Source: Burkholderia puraquae
GTDB taxonomy: Bacteria > Pseudomonadota > Gammaproteobacteria > Burkholderiales > Burkholderiaceae
Reading direction: 5' to 3'
Assembly: GCF_002099195.1 (NCBI RefSeq)
Contig: NZ_NBYX01000020.1
Location: 62,001-126,000 of the forward strand
DNA length: 64,000 nt
Below, one piece after another: positions 24,406 to 32,757 of this stretch. Below the pieces are notes generated by a model. It was not told the DNA's origin, made no database searches, and saw only the letters and a list, made by a program, of their open reading frames with translations. The stretch's first letter is position 1. Each line of letters starts with the position of its first letter. A program made the position numbers and the translations under genes.

Positions 24406-26142
24406 TTAGCGCGCGAGCGCGGCGCGGATCTTCTCCGCGACCGTCGCCGCAGCCGCGTCGGCCGGCAGCAGCGTCGCTTCGGCGTCGCGGCGGCCCTGAT
24501 ACTCGATCTTGCCTTCCTTCAGGCCGCGCTCGCCGATCACGAGGCGATGCGGCACGCCGATCAGCTCCCAGTCGGCGAACATCACGCCCGGGCGCTCGCC
24601 GCGGTCGTCGAGGATCACGTCGATGCCGGCTGCGACGAGTTCCGCATACAGCTTGTCGGCGGTCTCGCGCACCATTTCGCTGCGGTCATAGCCCATCGGG
24701 CACAGCACGACTTCGAACGGCGCGATCGACTCGGGCCAGATGATGCCCTTGTCGTCGAAGTTCTGCTCGATCGCCGCGCCGAGAATGCGCGTGACGCCGA
24801 CGCCGTAGCAGCCCATCAGCATCGGCTGCGGCTTGCCCGACTCGTCGAGGAACGTCGCACCCATCGCTTCCGAATACTTGGTGCCGAGCTGGAACACGTG
24901 GCCGACCTCGATGCCGCGGCAGATGTCGATCACGCCCTTGCCGTCCGGCGACGGGTCGCCCTTCTTCACGTTGCGCACGTCGGCGACGTCCGGTTCGGGC
25001 AGGTCGCGGCCCCAGTTCACGCCCGCGATGTGATAGTCGACCTCGTTCGCGCCGACGACGAAGTCGCTCATGTTCGCGACCGTGCGGTCCGCGATCACCT
25101 TCACCGGCTTCTTCGTGCCGACCGGGCCGAGATAGCCCGGCGGCGTGCCGAACCACTCGACAATTTCCTGCTCGGTCGCGAAGCGGTGGTTCTTCAGGCC
25201 CGGCAGCTTCGACACCTTGATCTCGTTCAGGTCGTGATCGCCGCGCAGCATCACGAGCCAGATGGTCGGCTCCGCGCCTTCGTTGTCGGTCGCGAGCACG
25301 ATCGACTTGATCGTGCGCTCGAGCGGGATGGCCAGCAGTTCGGCGACGGCTTCGCACTTCGCCTTGCCGGGCGTCGCGACTTTTTCCATCGCTTCGGCCG
25401 GCGCCGCGCGCTCGGCAGTCAGCGGCAGCGCTTCGGCTGCCTCGATGTTCGCCGCGAACTCGGACGTCGGGCAGTAGGCGATCGCGTCCTCGCCGGTATC
25501 GGCGATCACGTGGAACTCGTGCGAGAAATTGCCGCCGATCGAGCCGCTGTCGGCCGCGACCGCACGGAACTCGAGGCCGAGGCGCGTGAAGATGCGCACG
25601 TACGCGTCGTACATCTTGCGATACGACTCGTTCAGGCCGGCCGCATCCTTGTCGAACGAGTACGCGTCCTTCATGATGAATTCGCGGCCGCGCATCACGC
25701 CGAAGCGCGGACGGATCTCGTCGCGGAACTTCGTCTGGATCTGGTAGAAGTTCACCGGCATCTGCCGGTAGCTCTTGATCTGGTTGCGCGCGATGTCGGT
25801 GACGACTTCCTCGTGCGTCGGCCCGATCACGAAATCGTTGTCCTTGCGGTCCTTGAAGCGCAGCAGCTCGGGGCCGTACTGTTCCCAGCGACCCGATTCC
25901 TGCCACAGCTCGGCCGGCTGCACGGCCGGCATCAGCAGCTCGATGGCGCCCGCCCGGTTCATTTCCTCGCGCACGATCGCCTCGACCTTGCGAATCGAAC
26001 GCAGGCCGACCGGCAGGTAGTTATAGATGCCGCCGGCGACGCGACGGATCATGCCGGCGCGGACCATCAGCTTGTGGCTGACGATCTCTGCGTCGGCGGG
26101 TGCTTCTTTCAGGGTGCCGATAAAGAAACGGGAAGCTTTCAT
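24406..26142 (-). CDS. proS: Prolyl-tRNA synthetase
   Basis: Class II aminoacyl-tRNA synthetase charging tRNA-Pro, one species of which (CGG) is encoded in this window. It has 578 residues, the bacterial type with an editing (INS) domain between motifs 2 and 3. Motif 1 is LRSIRKVEAIVREEMNRAGAIEL, motif 2 is around KFRDEIRPRFGVMRGREFIMKDAYSF, and motif 3 is around CYGVGVTRILGAAIEQ; the anticodon-binding domain is at the C-terminus. A terminator-like hairpin lies in its leader, 13 bases before the ATG. Confidence 0.97.
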   Translation of the reverse strand: MKASRFFIGTLKEAPADAEIVSHKLMVRAGMIRRVAGGIYNYLPVGLRSIRKVEAIVREEMNRAGAIELLMPAVQPAELWQESGRWEQYGPELLRFKDRKDNDFVIGPTHEEVVTDIARNQIKSYRQMPVNFYQIQTKFRDEIRPRFGVMRGREFIMKDAYSFDKDAAGLNESYRKMYDAYVRIFTRLGLEFRAVAADSGSIGGNFSHEFHVIADTGEDAIAYCPTSEFAANIEAAEALPLTAERAAPAEAMEKVATPGKAKCEAVAELLAIPLERTIKSIVLATDNEGAEPTIWLVMLRGDHDLNEIKVSKLPGLKNHRFATEQEIVEWFGTPPGYLGPVGTKKPVKVIADRTVANMSDFVVGANEVDYHIAGVNWGRDLPEPDVADVRNVKKGDPSPDGKGVIDICRGIEVGHVFQLGTKYSEAMGATFLDESGKPQPMLMGCYGVGVTRILGAAIEQNFDDKGIIWPESIAPFEVVLCPMGYDRSEMVRETADKLYAELVAAGIDVILDDRGERPGVMFADWELIGVPHRLVIGERGLKEGKIEYQGRRDAEATLLPADAAAATVAEKIRAALAR

Positions 26143-26154
26143 GCGGACGGTTCC

Positions 26155-26181
26155 AAAAACGGCGCCCCCAGGCGGGGCGCC
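26155..26181 (-). terminator. Terminator-like hairpin in the proS leader
   Basis: Read on the minus strand: GGCGCCCC (26181-26174), a 5-base loop, GGGGCGCC (26168-26161), G, then TTTTT (26159-26155), and the proS ATG 13 bases later. Because rppH is divergent, no other minus-strand gene precedes it, so it acts on proS transcripts. Candidate attenuator; no known leader class recognised. Confidence 0.6.
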
Positions 26182-26360
26182 CGAAAAAGTTTCAAGGTGA
26201 AAAAGCTGCGCGCGACGAACGACGATGGCGCAGATGACTTAGCAGACTAATCAGGGACAATTCAGCCGGTGTGCCCCGCGCGGATTCGCTCCGTCACGGT
26301 GCGCAGCGCCCGTTATCTGTTTATAATCAAAGCAATTTTAAAGGATTCGAAGGTGGTTGT

Positions 26361-27005
26361 ATGCTGGATCGTGAAGGCTTTCGCCCGAACGTCGGCATCA
26401 TCCTCTTGAACGCGCGCAACGAGGTGTTTTGGGGCAAGCGGCTCCGCGAGCATTCCTGGCAGTTTCCTCAAGGTGGGATCAAGTACGGTGAGACCCCTAT
26501 GCAGGCGATGTACCGGGAACTGCACGAGGAGACGGGCCTGCACCCGGAACACGTCAAGATAATCGGCCGCACTCGCGACTGGTTGCGTTATGAGGTGCCT
26601 GACAAGTTCATTAAACGCGAAGTACGCGGTCATTACCGCGGCCAGAAGCAGATCTGGTTCCTGCTGCGGATGGTTGGACGCGATTGCGACATTTGCTTGC
26701 GCGCGACCGACCACCCGGAGTTCGATGCGTGGCGCTGGAACGAGTACTGGGTGCCGCTCGATGCGGTGATCGAGTTCAAGCGGGATGTCTATCAGTTGGC
26801 GCTGACGGAACTGTCGCGCTTCCTGCGCCGCCCGGCGCAGCGAGCCGAGAAGCCGCGCGGGCCGCGTCTGTCGCGCTATCCGCGCGTCATTGGCGCGCAG
26901 GCCCAGACGCTGACGATTGTCGACACATCGGTAGTCTGTTCGGAGATCGAAGTGGAAGCGGGCACGCTGGACGAGATGCCGCCCCGCGTGATCATCGGCA
27001 AATGA
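26361..27005 (+). CDS. rppH: RNA pyrophosphohydrolase (Nudix)
   Basis: Removes pyrophosphate from 5'-triphosphorylated RNA, starting mRNA decay. The Nudix box GGIKYGETPMQAMYRELHEETGL is at about residues 37-59, and MLDREGFRPNVGIILLN and WQFPQGGI match the RppH/NudH group. The core of about 160 residues is followed by a 50-residue tail without recognisable motif. ATG 26361 is used instead of upstream GTG-type starts because the conserved N-terminus begins there. A TATAAT (26322-26327) lies 33 bases upstream. Confidence 0.94.
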   Translation: MLDREGFRPNVGIILLNARNEVFWGKRLREHSWQFPQGGIKYGETPMQAMYRELHEETGLHPEHVKIIGRTRDWLRYEVPDKFIKREVRGHYRGQKQIWFLLRMVGRDCDICLRATDHPEFDAWRWNEYWVPLDAVIEFKRDVYQLALTELSRFLRRPAQRAEKPRGPRLSRYPRVIGAQAQTLTIVDTSVVCSEIEVEAGTLDEMPPRVIIGK

Positions 27006-27024
27006 CGAATCGAACTGCATGACC

Positions 27025-27055
27025 GGGCGCGACCTTGGTGTCGCGCCCTTTTTTT
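27025..27055 (+). terminator. Rho-independent terminator of rppH
   Basis: GGGCGCGAC (27025-27033) pairs with GTCGCGCCC (27040-27048), followed by seven T (27049-27055). It ends only 14 bases before the start of the next gene. Confidence 0.92.
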
Positions 27056-27069
27056 ACGAGGAATGCATA

Positions 27070-27627
27070 TTGAAAGCGATTGCTCTCGCGCTCGCATCGA
27101 TTGCCGCGGTGGCCACGCTGGCAGGTTGCGCGAATTCGAAGACGCCGACCAACAAGGATGACAGCGAGTTCGTGTATCTGCTGGACCGCCAGGGCACCTG
27201 GAAGGAAAACGCGGTTGACTCGCTGCCACCGCTGCCGCAAACGGGCGACCTGCTGCCGTTCAACGTCTCGCAGAACACGCCGCTCAAGTTCTTCGTCGAT
27301 GCGAAGTCGCTCGCGGTCGGCACCGATGGTGTCGTGCGCTACGCTGTCGTCATCACGAGCCCGGCCGGTGCGCGCAACGTGAACTATGAAGGCATCCGCT
27401 GCGACACCTACGAATGGCGCCAGTATGCCGGCCTGAATTCGGATCACGACGGCTGGGATCGCACGGTCGAGAACGACTGGCTGCGCATCGAGAACGGCGA
27501 GCTGAATGCCTACCACTCGGCGCTCTATCAGGATTACTTCTGCTCGAACAAGATGCCGCAGGGTACCACCCAGCAGATCCTGGAGAACATCCGGTTCCAC
27601 CGCACCGCGATGAGCCAGTTGCGCTGA
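27070..27627 (+). CDS. CNP1-like family lipoprotein, TTG start
   Basis: Predicted lipoprotein of 185 residues. The signal peptide KAIALALASIAAVATLAGC ends in lipobox LAGC. The mature part resembles the CNP1-like family of beta-proteobacteria (DUF with FVYLLDRQGTWKENAVDSLPPLP and FVDAKSLAVGTDGVVRYAVVI segments); the function is unknown. The most likely start is TTG 27070 with GAGGA about 6 bases before it; a start further up at 27019 would run through the rppH terminator. Because that terminator sits directly upstream, expression needs read-through or a promoter hidden in the hairpin region. Confidence 0.8.
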   Translation: MKAIALALASIAAVATLAGCANSKTPTNKDDSEFVYLLDRQGTWKENAVDSLPPLPQTGDLLPFNVSQNTPLKFFVDAKSLAVGTDGVVRYAVVITSPAGARNVNYEGIRCDTYEWRQYAGLNSDHDGWDRTVENDWLRIENGELNAYHSALYQDYFCSNKMPQGTTQQILENIRFHRTAMSQLR

Positions 27628-27664
27628 CGGCGCGCGGCACCCGCCGCACCCCTGTCCGCCGCAT

Positions 27665-27693
27665 GAAAAAAGCCCGCATCACGCGGGCTTTTT
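27665..27693. terminator. Bidirectional terminator between the CNP1-like gene and proB
   Basis: GCCCGC (27672-27677) pairs with GCGGGC (27683-27688), flanked by an A run before and a T run after. It can therefore end both the plus-strand lipoprotein transcript and the minus-strand proB transcript. Confidence 0.9.
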
Positions 27694-27722
27694 CATTTGA
27701 CGGCCGGAACCGGCACGAATGG

Positions 27723-28841
27723 TCACACCAGCACCAGGTTGTCGCGATGAATCAATTCGGGCTCCAGCATGTAGCCGAGCACGGATTCGATCTCGCCGCT
27801 CGGCTTGCGGTGAATCAGCTTCGTCTCCGCACTGCTGTAGTTCGTGAGCCCGCGTGCCACTTCGCGCCCGTCGGGGCCGACACACGCGATGACTTCGCCG
27901 CGTGCGAACGCGCCCTGCACGTCGATCACGCCGATCGGCAGCAGGCTCTTGCCGCCGGCCGTCAGCTTCTCGACCGCGCCCGCGTCGATCACGACATGGC
28001 CGCGCACCTGAAGATGGTCGGCCATCCACTGCTTGCGCGCCGCCATCCGCGCAGTACGAGCGATCAGTTGGGTGCCGATCGCCTCGCCAGCCGCCAGACG
28101 CACGAGCACGTCAGTCTCCCGGCCACTCGCGATCACGGTATTCGCGCCGCTGTGCGCCGCACGCTTCGCCGCGAGGATCTTCGTCAGCATCCCGCCGCGG
28201 CCGAGGCTCGAGCCCGCACCGCCCGCCATCGCCTCGAGTTCCGGCGCGCCCGCACTGGCTTCCGCAACGAGCGTCGCGTTCGGATCCTTGCGCGGATCGG
28301 CCGTGAACAGCCCCGACTGGTCGGTCAGGATGACCAGCGCATCGCCTTCGATCAGGTTTGCAACGAGCGCGCCGAGCGTGTCGTTGTCGCCGAACTTGAT
28401 TTCGTCGGTGACGACCGTGTCGTTCTCGTTGATGATCGGCACGACGCCCAGCCGCAATAGCGTCAGCAGCGTCGAACGCGCATTCAGATAACGCTCGCGG
28501 TCCGCCAGGTCGGCATGCGTCAGCAGGATCTGCGCGGTGCGGATGTCGTGCTCGGTGAAGCGGCTCTCATAGACCTGCGCGAGCCCCATCTGGCCGACTG
28601 CGGCAGCAGCCTGCAACTCGTCGATTTCGCGCGGTCGCTTGCTCCAGCCGAGCCGCTGCATTCCTTCGGCAATCGCGCCCGAACTGACGAGCACGACTTC
28701 CTTGCCCTGGGTGCGCAGCGCGGCGATCTGGGCCGCCCAGCGGCCGATTGCTGCATGATCGAGCCCCTTGCCGTCGTTGGTCACGAGGCTGGAACCCACC
28801 TTCACCACCAATCGCTTCGAATCCGCGATGATCGAACGCAT
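27723..28841 (-). CDS. proB: Glutamate 5-kinase
   Basis: First step of proline synthesis, phosphorylating L-glutamate, feedback-inhibited by proline. It has 372 residues: amino-acid-kinase domain (KRLVVKVGSSLVTNDG at the start, VPIINENDTVVTDEIKFGDNDTLGA in the middle, GRGGMLTKILAAKRAAHSGANTVIASG) and a C-terminal PUA domain of about 80 residues. It lies 90 bases downstream of obgE on the same strand, a common neighbour pair. Confidence 0.97.
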   Translation of the reverse strand: MRSIIADSKRLVVKVGSSLVTNDGKGLDHAAIGRWAAQIAALRTQGKEVVLVSSGAIAEGMQRLGWSKRPREIDELQAAAAVGQMGLAQVYESRFTEHDIRTAQILLTHADLADRERYLNARSTLLTLLRLGVVPIINENDTVVTDEIKFGDNDTLGALVANLIEGDALVILTDQSGLFTADPRKDPNATLVAEASAGAPELEAMAGGAGSSLGRGGMLTKILAAKRAAHSGANTVIASGRETDVLVRLAAGEAIGTQLIARTARMAARKQWMADHLQVRGHVVIDAGAVEKLTAGGKSLLPIGVIDVQGAFARGEVIACVGPDGREVARGLTNYSSAETKLIHRKPSGEIESVLGYMLEPELIHRDNLVLV

Positions 28842-28931
28842 CCTGACTTGTCTCCTGTATCTGATGCCTGCCCGGCCGGGGGCGATTGAACGCCGACGCC
28901 GGGCGGCACGCCCGGCGCGTTCCGGAACAAC

Positions 28932-30044
28932 TCAGGCGTCGTCGCCCGGCACTGCATCGCCCTTCCCGGCCGGCGCATCGCGGAAACGCACGTCCGCCGC
29001 GAGATCTTCGGCCTCCGCCGCGCGATGCGCGTCCGAATGCGCGGAGAGGTAGTCGTAGATTGCGTAGCACAGTGCTTCACAGCCCTGGCCGGTCAGTGCC
29101 GAGATCTCGAACACGGGGCCGTCCCACTCGAAGCGCTCGAGGAAATCCGCGACGCGCGCCTTGCGCTCGTCTTCCGGCACCATGTCGAGCTTGTTGAGCA
29201 CGAGCCAGCGCGGCTTCTCGTAGAGCGCCTCGTCGTACTTGCGCAGCTCGCCGACGATCGCAGTCGCTTCCGCGACCGGATCGACGCTTTCGTCGAACGG
29301 CGCAAGATCGACAAGATGCAGCAGCACGCCGGTGCGCTGCAGGTGGCGCAGGAACTGATGGCCGAGGCCCGCGCCTTCGGCGGCGCCCTCGATCAGCCCC
29401 GGAATGTCGGCAATCACGAAGCTCTTGCTCGGGCCGACGCGCACCACGCCGAGATTCGGCGCAAGCGTCGTGAACGGGTAGTCAGCAATCTTCGGCTTCG
29501 CGTTCGACACCGACGAGATGAACGTCGATTTGCCTGCGTTCGGCATGCCGAGCAGGCCGACGTCGGCGAGCACCTTCAGCTCGAGCTTCAGCATGCGCCG
29601 CTCGCCCGGCTTGCCGTCCGTCTTCTGGCGCGGCGCACGGTTCGTGCTCGACTTGAAATGCAGGTTGCCGAGCCCGCCGGAGCCGCCCTGAGCAAGCATC
29701 ACCTGCTGGTCGTGCTCGGTCAGGTCGGCGATCAGCTCGCCGGTATCCATGTCGCTGATGACCGTGCCGACCGGCATGCGCAGCGTGACGTCGTCGCCGC
29801 CTTTGCCGTAGCAATCCGAGCCGCGCCCGTTTTCGCCGTTGCGCGCCAGATGCTTCTTCGCGTAACGGTAATCGATCAATGTGTTGATGTTGCGGTCGGC
29901 GATCGCGTACACGCTACCGCCCCGGCCGCCGTCGCCGCCGTCCGGCCCGCCGAACGGGACGAACTTCTCGCGGCGCATCGACGCGCTGCCATCGCCTCCG
30001 TCGCCGGCGATGACTTCGATTCGTGCTTCGTCAATGAACTTCAT
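28932..30044 (-). CDS. obgE: Obg-family GTPase
   Basis: Essential GTPase that binds the 50S subunit and links ribosome assembly, stringent response and chromosome segregation. It has 370 residues: glycine-rich Obg fold (MKFIDEARIEVIAGDGGDG, with many GG-containing turns to about residue 155), then the G domain with GMPNAGKSTF, DIPGLIEGAAEGAGLGHQFLRH and NKLDMV. There is a variable acidic/Ala-rich tail and no OCT domain. It lies downstream of rpmA beyond a strong terminator, so it is probably transcribed from its own promoter. Confidence 0.97.
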   Translation of the reverse strand: MKFIDEARIEVIAGDGGDGSASMRREKFVPFGGPDGGDGGRGGSVYAIADRNINTLIDYRYAKKHLARNGENGRGSDCYGKGGDDVTLRMPVGTVISDMDTGELIADLTEHDQQVMLAQGGSGGLGNLHFKSSTNRAPRQKTDGKPGERRMLKLELKVLADVGLLGMPNAGKSTFISSVSNAKPKIADYPFTTLAPNLGVVRVGPSKSFVIADIPGLIEGAAEGAGLGHQFLRHLQRTGVLLHLVDLAPFDESVDPVAEATAIVGELRKYDEALYEKPRWLVLNKLDMVPEDERKARVADFLERFEWDGPVFEISALTGQGCEALCYAIYDYLSAHSDAHRAAEAEDLAADVRFRDAPAGKGDAVPGDDA

Positions 30045-30171
30045 TCGTCACTCCGCCCAGTATTTCCGCTATTGTGCCGCGCCCCGGCGCGCTTGAACAA
30101 TCTGCCGTTCGGCCGATCGTACGCCGGTTGCGCGATGGTCGCCGGAACGCAGATGCGCCCGGCGACCAAAT

Positions 30172-30202
30172 AAAAAAAGGCCCCGCGAAGACTGCGGGGC
30201 CT
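30172..30202 (-). terminator. Rho-independent terminator of the rplU-rpmA operon
   Basis: On the minus strand AGGCCCCGC pairs with GCGGGGCCT (30194-30202 with 30178-30186), followed by a run of seven T (plus-strand A 30172-30178). Confidence 0.92.
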
Positions 30203-30232
30203 TTCGGCTACGAAGCCCGTGAGTGCCTGAAC

Positions 30233-30496
30233 TTAGGCAGCCGCCGGGACGACGATGACCAGATGCTTCTTGTCCGCGCCCTTCGTCGCGAACTTGACGT
30301 GACCGTCGACCAGCGCGAACAGGGTGTGATCCTTGCCCATGCCGACGTTCTCGCCTGCGTGCATACGCGTACCGCGCTGACGCACGATGATGCCGCCGGC
30401 ATTGATTGCCTGGCCGCCGTACACTTTCACGCCGAGACGTTTCGACTCGGAGTCGCGGCCGTTCCGGGAAGAGCCGCCTGCCTTTTTGTGTGCCAT
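30233..30496 (-). CDS. rpmA: 50S ribosomal protein bL27
   Basis: Ribosomal large-subunit protein near the peptidyl-transferase centre. It has 87 residues, starting [20 protein letters not shown], followed by [23 protein letters not shown], both strongly diagnostic. It lies 24 bases after rplU in the usual order. Confidence 0.98.
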
Positions 30497-30520
30497 CTGA
30501 TTGCTCCTTTACCGAGGCGC

Positions 30521-30832
30521 TTACGCGTTGATCGCGTCGATGCGCAGCTCAGTGTAGTTCTGGCGGTGGCCGCCGTGCTTTTGGTAGTGCTTCCGGCGAC
30601 GCATCTTGAAGATGGTGACCTTGGCATGACGACCGTGCGACACAACGGTGGCCTTGACGGAAGCCCCACTGACCAGCGGCGTACCGAACTTAATCGATTC
30701 GCCTTCGCCCACTGCGAGAACCTGGTCGAGCGTGATTTCAGCGTCAATGTCAGCCGGTATCTGTTCTACTTTGAGTTTTTCGCCAACGGCAACCTTGTAC
30801 TGCTTGCCGCCGGTTTTTATGACCGCGTACAT
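30521..30832 (-). CDS. rplU: 50S ribosomal protein bL21
   Basis: Ribosomal large-subunit protein that contacts 23S rRNA. It has 103 residues; MYAVIKTGGKQYKV and the C-terminal KMRRRKHYQKHGGHRQ are diagnostic. It is the first gene of the rplU-rpmA operon, with an excellent sigma-70 promoter 56 bases upstream of its ATG. A longer frame upstream of 30832 crosses that promoter and is not used. Confidence 0.98.
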   Translation of the reverse strand: MYAVIKTGGKQYKVAVGEKLKVEQIPADIDAEITLDQVLAVGEGESIKFGTPLVSGASVKATVVSHGRHAKVTIFKMRRRKHYQKHGGHRQNYTELRIDAINA

Positions 30833-30887
30833 TGAGAACCTCACTCTGGATCCAATTTTTCCGCACACCACGCGCGGAAAACACGTG

Positions 30888-30916
30888 ATTATACATGGGC
30901 TTAGGATCGAAGTCAA
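30888..30916 (-). promoter_or_regulatory. Sigma-70 promoter for rplU-rpmA
   Basis: On the minus strand TTGACT (plus 30911-30916), a 17-base spacer and a perfect TATAAT (plus 30888-30893). The implied leader is about 50 bases. Confidence 0.8.
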
Positions 30917-31042
30917 AACCGATTGACGATTGCCGCGCGCGGGCCTCGGCCGAACGGCCAAATTCACGGCTGCGGCACGTGTGACAGACCGGGATATCTC
31001 GGATTCGACTTATAATCCGCCGCATCACCCAATTCCATCATC

Positions 31043-32038
31043 ATGTCGTCGTCCACCGCCTCCCCCACCCTCAGCGCCGCCCATCTGCTCGCTCCGATCA
31101 GCAGTGACATGGAGCAGGTGAATCGCGTTATCCGGCAAAGCCTCGCGTCCGACGTCCTGCTGATCAACCAGATCGCCGAGTACATCATCGGCGCGGGCGG
31201 CAAGCGGCTGCGCCCGGCATTGCTGCTGCTCGTCGCCGGCGCGCTCGGCGAGACGTCGCACCAGCGGCACGTGCTGGCCGCCGTCGTCGAGTTCATCCAC
31301 ACGGCCACGCTGCTGCATGACGACGTCGTCGACGAATCCGAGCTGCGCCGCGGCCGCCAGACCGCCAATGCGTTGTTCGGCAACGCGGCGAGCGTGCTGG
31401 TAGGCGACTATCTCTATTCGCGGTCGTTCGAGATGATGGTCGGCGTCGGCAAGATGCGCGTGATGGAGATCCTGTCCGAAGCGACGACGATCATTTCCGA
31501 AGGCGAGGTGCTGCAGCTCCTCAACATGCACGACGCAGACGTCGACGAAACGCGCTACATGCAGGTGATCCGCTACAAGACGGCCAAGCTGTTCGAGGCA
31601 TCGGCACGCCTGGGCGCGGTACTCTCGGGCGCCGATGCGCCGACCGAGGCCGCCGCCGCCGAATATGGCCGCCGGATCGGCACTGCGTTCCAGATCATGG
31701 ACGACTGGCTCGACTACGCGGGTACCGTCGAGGCAATGGGCAAGAATGCCGGCGACGACCTCCGCGAAGGCAAGCCGACGCTGCCGCTCATCTATCTGAT
31801 CGAACGCGGCACGCCCGAACAATCGGCGCTGGCACGCGAGGCGATCGAACAGGGCGGCACGGATCGCTTCGACACGATTTTCGAAGCAATCACGCGCTCG
31901 GGCGCACTGGATCACACGCTCGAATGCGCGCGCCAGGAAGCGCAGGCAGCAGCCGCGGCGATCGCAGCGTTCCCCGATTCGATCTACAAGGAGAGCCTGC
32001 TCGCGTTGTGCTCGTACTCGACGTCGCGGCAGTCGTAA
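31043..32038 (+). CDS. ispB: Octaprenyl (polyprenyl) diphosphate synthase
   Basis: Builds the long isoprenoid side chain of ubiquinone from farnesyl diphosphate and isopentenyl diphosphate. It has 331 residues with GGKRLRPALLLL, the first Asp-rich motif LLHDDVVDES and the second DDWLDY. The chain length product (C40 is typical for beta-proteobacteria) is inferred. The start is ATG 31043, with a TATAAT at 31011-31016 just upstream. It is divergent from rplU, as in E. coli. Confidence 0.95.
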   Translation: MSSSTASPTLSAAHLLAPISSDMEQVNRVIRQSLASDVLLINQIAEYIIGAGGKRLRPALLLLVAGALGETSHQRHVLAAVVEFIHTATLLHDDVVDESELRRGRQTANALFGNAASVLVGDYLYSRSFEMMVGVGKMRVMEILSEATTIISEGEVLQLLNMHDADVDETRYMQVIRYKTAKLFEASARLGAVLSGADAPTEAAAAEYGRRIGTAFQIMDDWLDYAGTVEAMGKNAGDDLREGKPTLPLIYLIERGTPEQSALAREAIEQGGTDRFDTIFEAITRSGALDHTLECARQEAQAAAAAIAAFPDSIYKESLLALCSYSTSRQS

Positions 32039-32215
32039 GTGCATGTCGTGCGTCGCCGCCACGGCTGCGACGCACGTTCGACACGGGAAGATCGCCTGTC
32101 TCGAAAAATTTCTTCTCCAAGGCCTTCCCTTTTTGAAGAAACGTCGTTATAGTTATGTTCTTGCTCGACGACGCAGCGGTCTTGAAGAAGACTGCGAAAT
32201 CGGAAGAGTCCAAAT

Positions 32216-32292
32216 CGGGGTGTAGCTTAGCCTGGTAGAGCGCTACGTTCGGGACGTAGAGGCCGGAGGTTCGAATCCTCTCACCCCGACCA
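32216..32292 (+). tRNA. tRNA-Pro, anticodon CGG
   Basis: Full cloverleaf of 77 bases. Acceptor CGGGGTG (32216-32222) pairs with CACCCCG (32282-32288), followed by A and an encoded CCA. Anticodon stem CTACG/CGTAG encloses loop TTCGGGA with anticodon CGG at 32250-32252, reading CCG proline codons. T-arm is GGAGG-TTCGAAT-CCTCT. It is the last core gene before the accessory T6SS module, although no copy of its 3' end was found at the far side. Confidence 0.97.
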
Positions 32293-32368
32293 GATTCCGA
32301 CGGATCATTGAAACACCGATCCGTTTCAGCTTGATGTTGTAGTCAACGCTGTCATGGTTGTACAAAGA

Positions 32369-32400
32369 ATGCCCTGTCGAATCGACGGGGCATTTTTTTT
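32369..32400 (+). terminator. Rho-independent terminator of tRNA-Pro
   Basis: ATGCCCTGTCG pairs with CGACGGGGCAT (32369-32379 with 32383-32393, one G-T pair), followed by eight T to 32400. Confidence 0.92.
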
Positions 32401-32757
32401 ACCCTCTTTCTAGACATCGGCATAGACGACGGCAAACGCCGGATGGCGCCGGCGCTTTGCGCGAAGCAAACTATCCCCCAATACCGTTGGTGTGAGCGGA
32501 TCGACTCCAAAGGGAGAACATCCTGCCTCGCGAAATACGGGATCCAGCGCTCAAGCAACCTCCCCGATCAGGCCGCCCCACTTCGCAAGACCAGATTTAT
32601 CGGGCCGTCCAGGACTTTCCGCCCCACCTCCGGAATCGAACCTTTTACTCGACCCGCCCGACCATTCCCGGTACGCGTCAAAGGCTTCGCGCGCCATCCT
32701 TGCCGATCTTTTCGCAGAAAGTAAAAGACGCGATCGCCAGCCCGATACCCCGAAATT
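32401..32757. other. Gap between tRNA-Pro terminator and immunity gene
   Basis: No convincing gene. The longest minus-strand frame (69 codons, 32568-32777) overlaps the end of the upstream gene and has no ribosome-binding site or family resemblance; the plus-strand frames are of similar quality. Composition is mixed. It may be a decayed remnant of an earlier cassette, but nothing proves it. Confidence 0.3.

Noticed and set aside
23758..26250. 830-codon open frame on the plus strand
   Set aside because: It is antisense to marC and proS. In very GC-rich DNA the opposite strand is often free of stops; its product is Arg/His-rich with no motif.
32625..32660. tRNA-like T-arm remnant (GGTTCGATTCC on the minus strand)
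   Set aside because: No pairing stem flanks the loop and no acceptor or anticodon arm is present.
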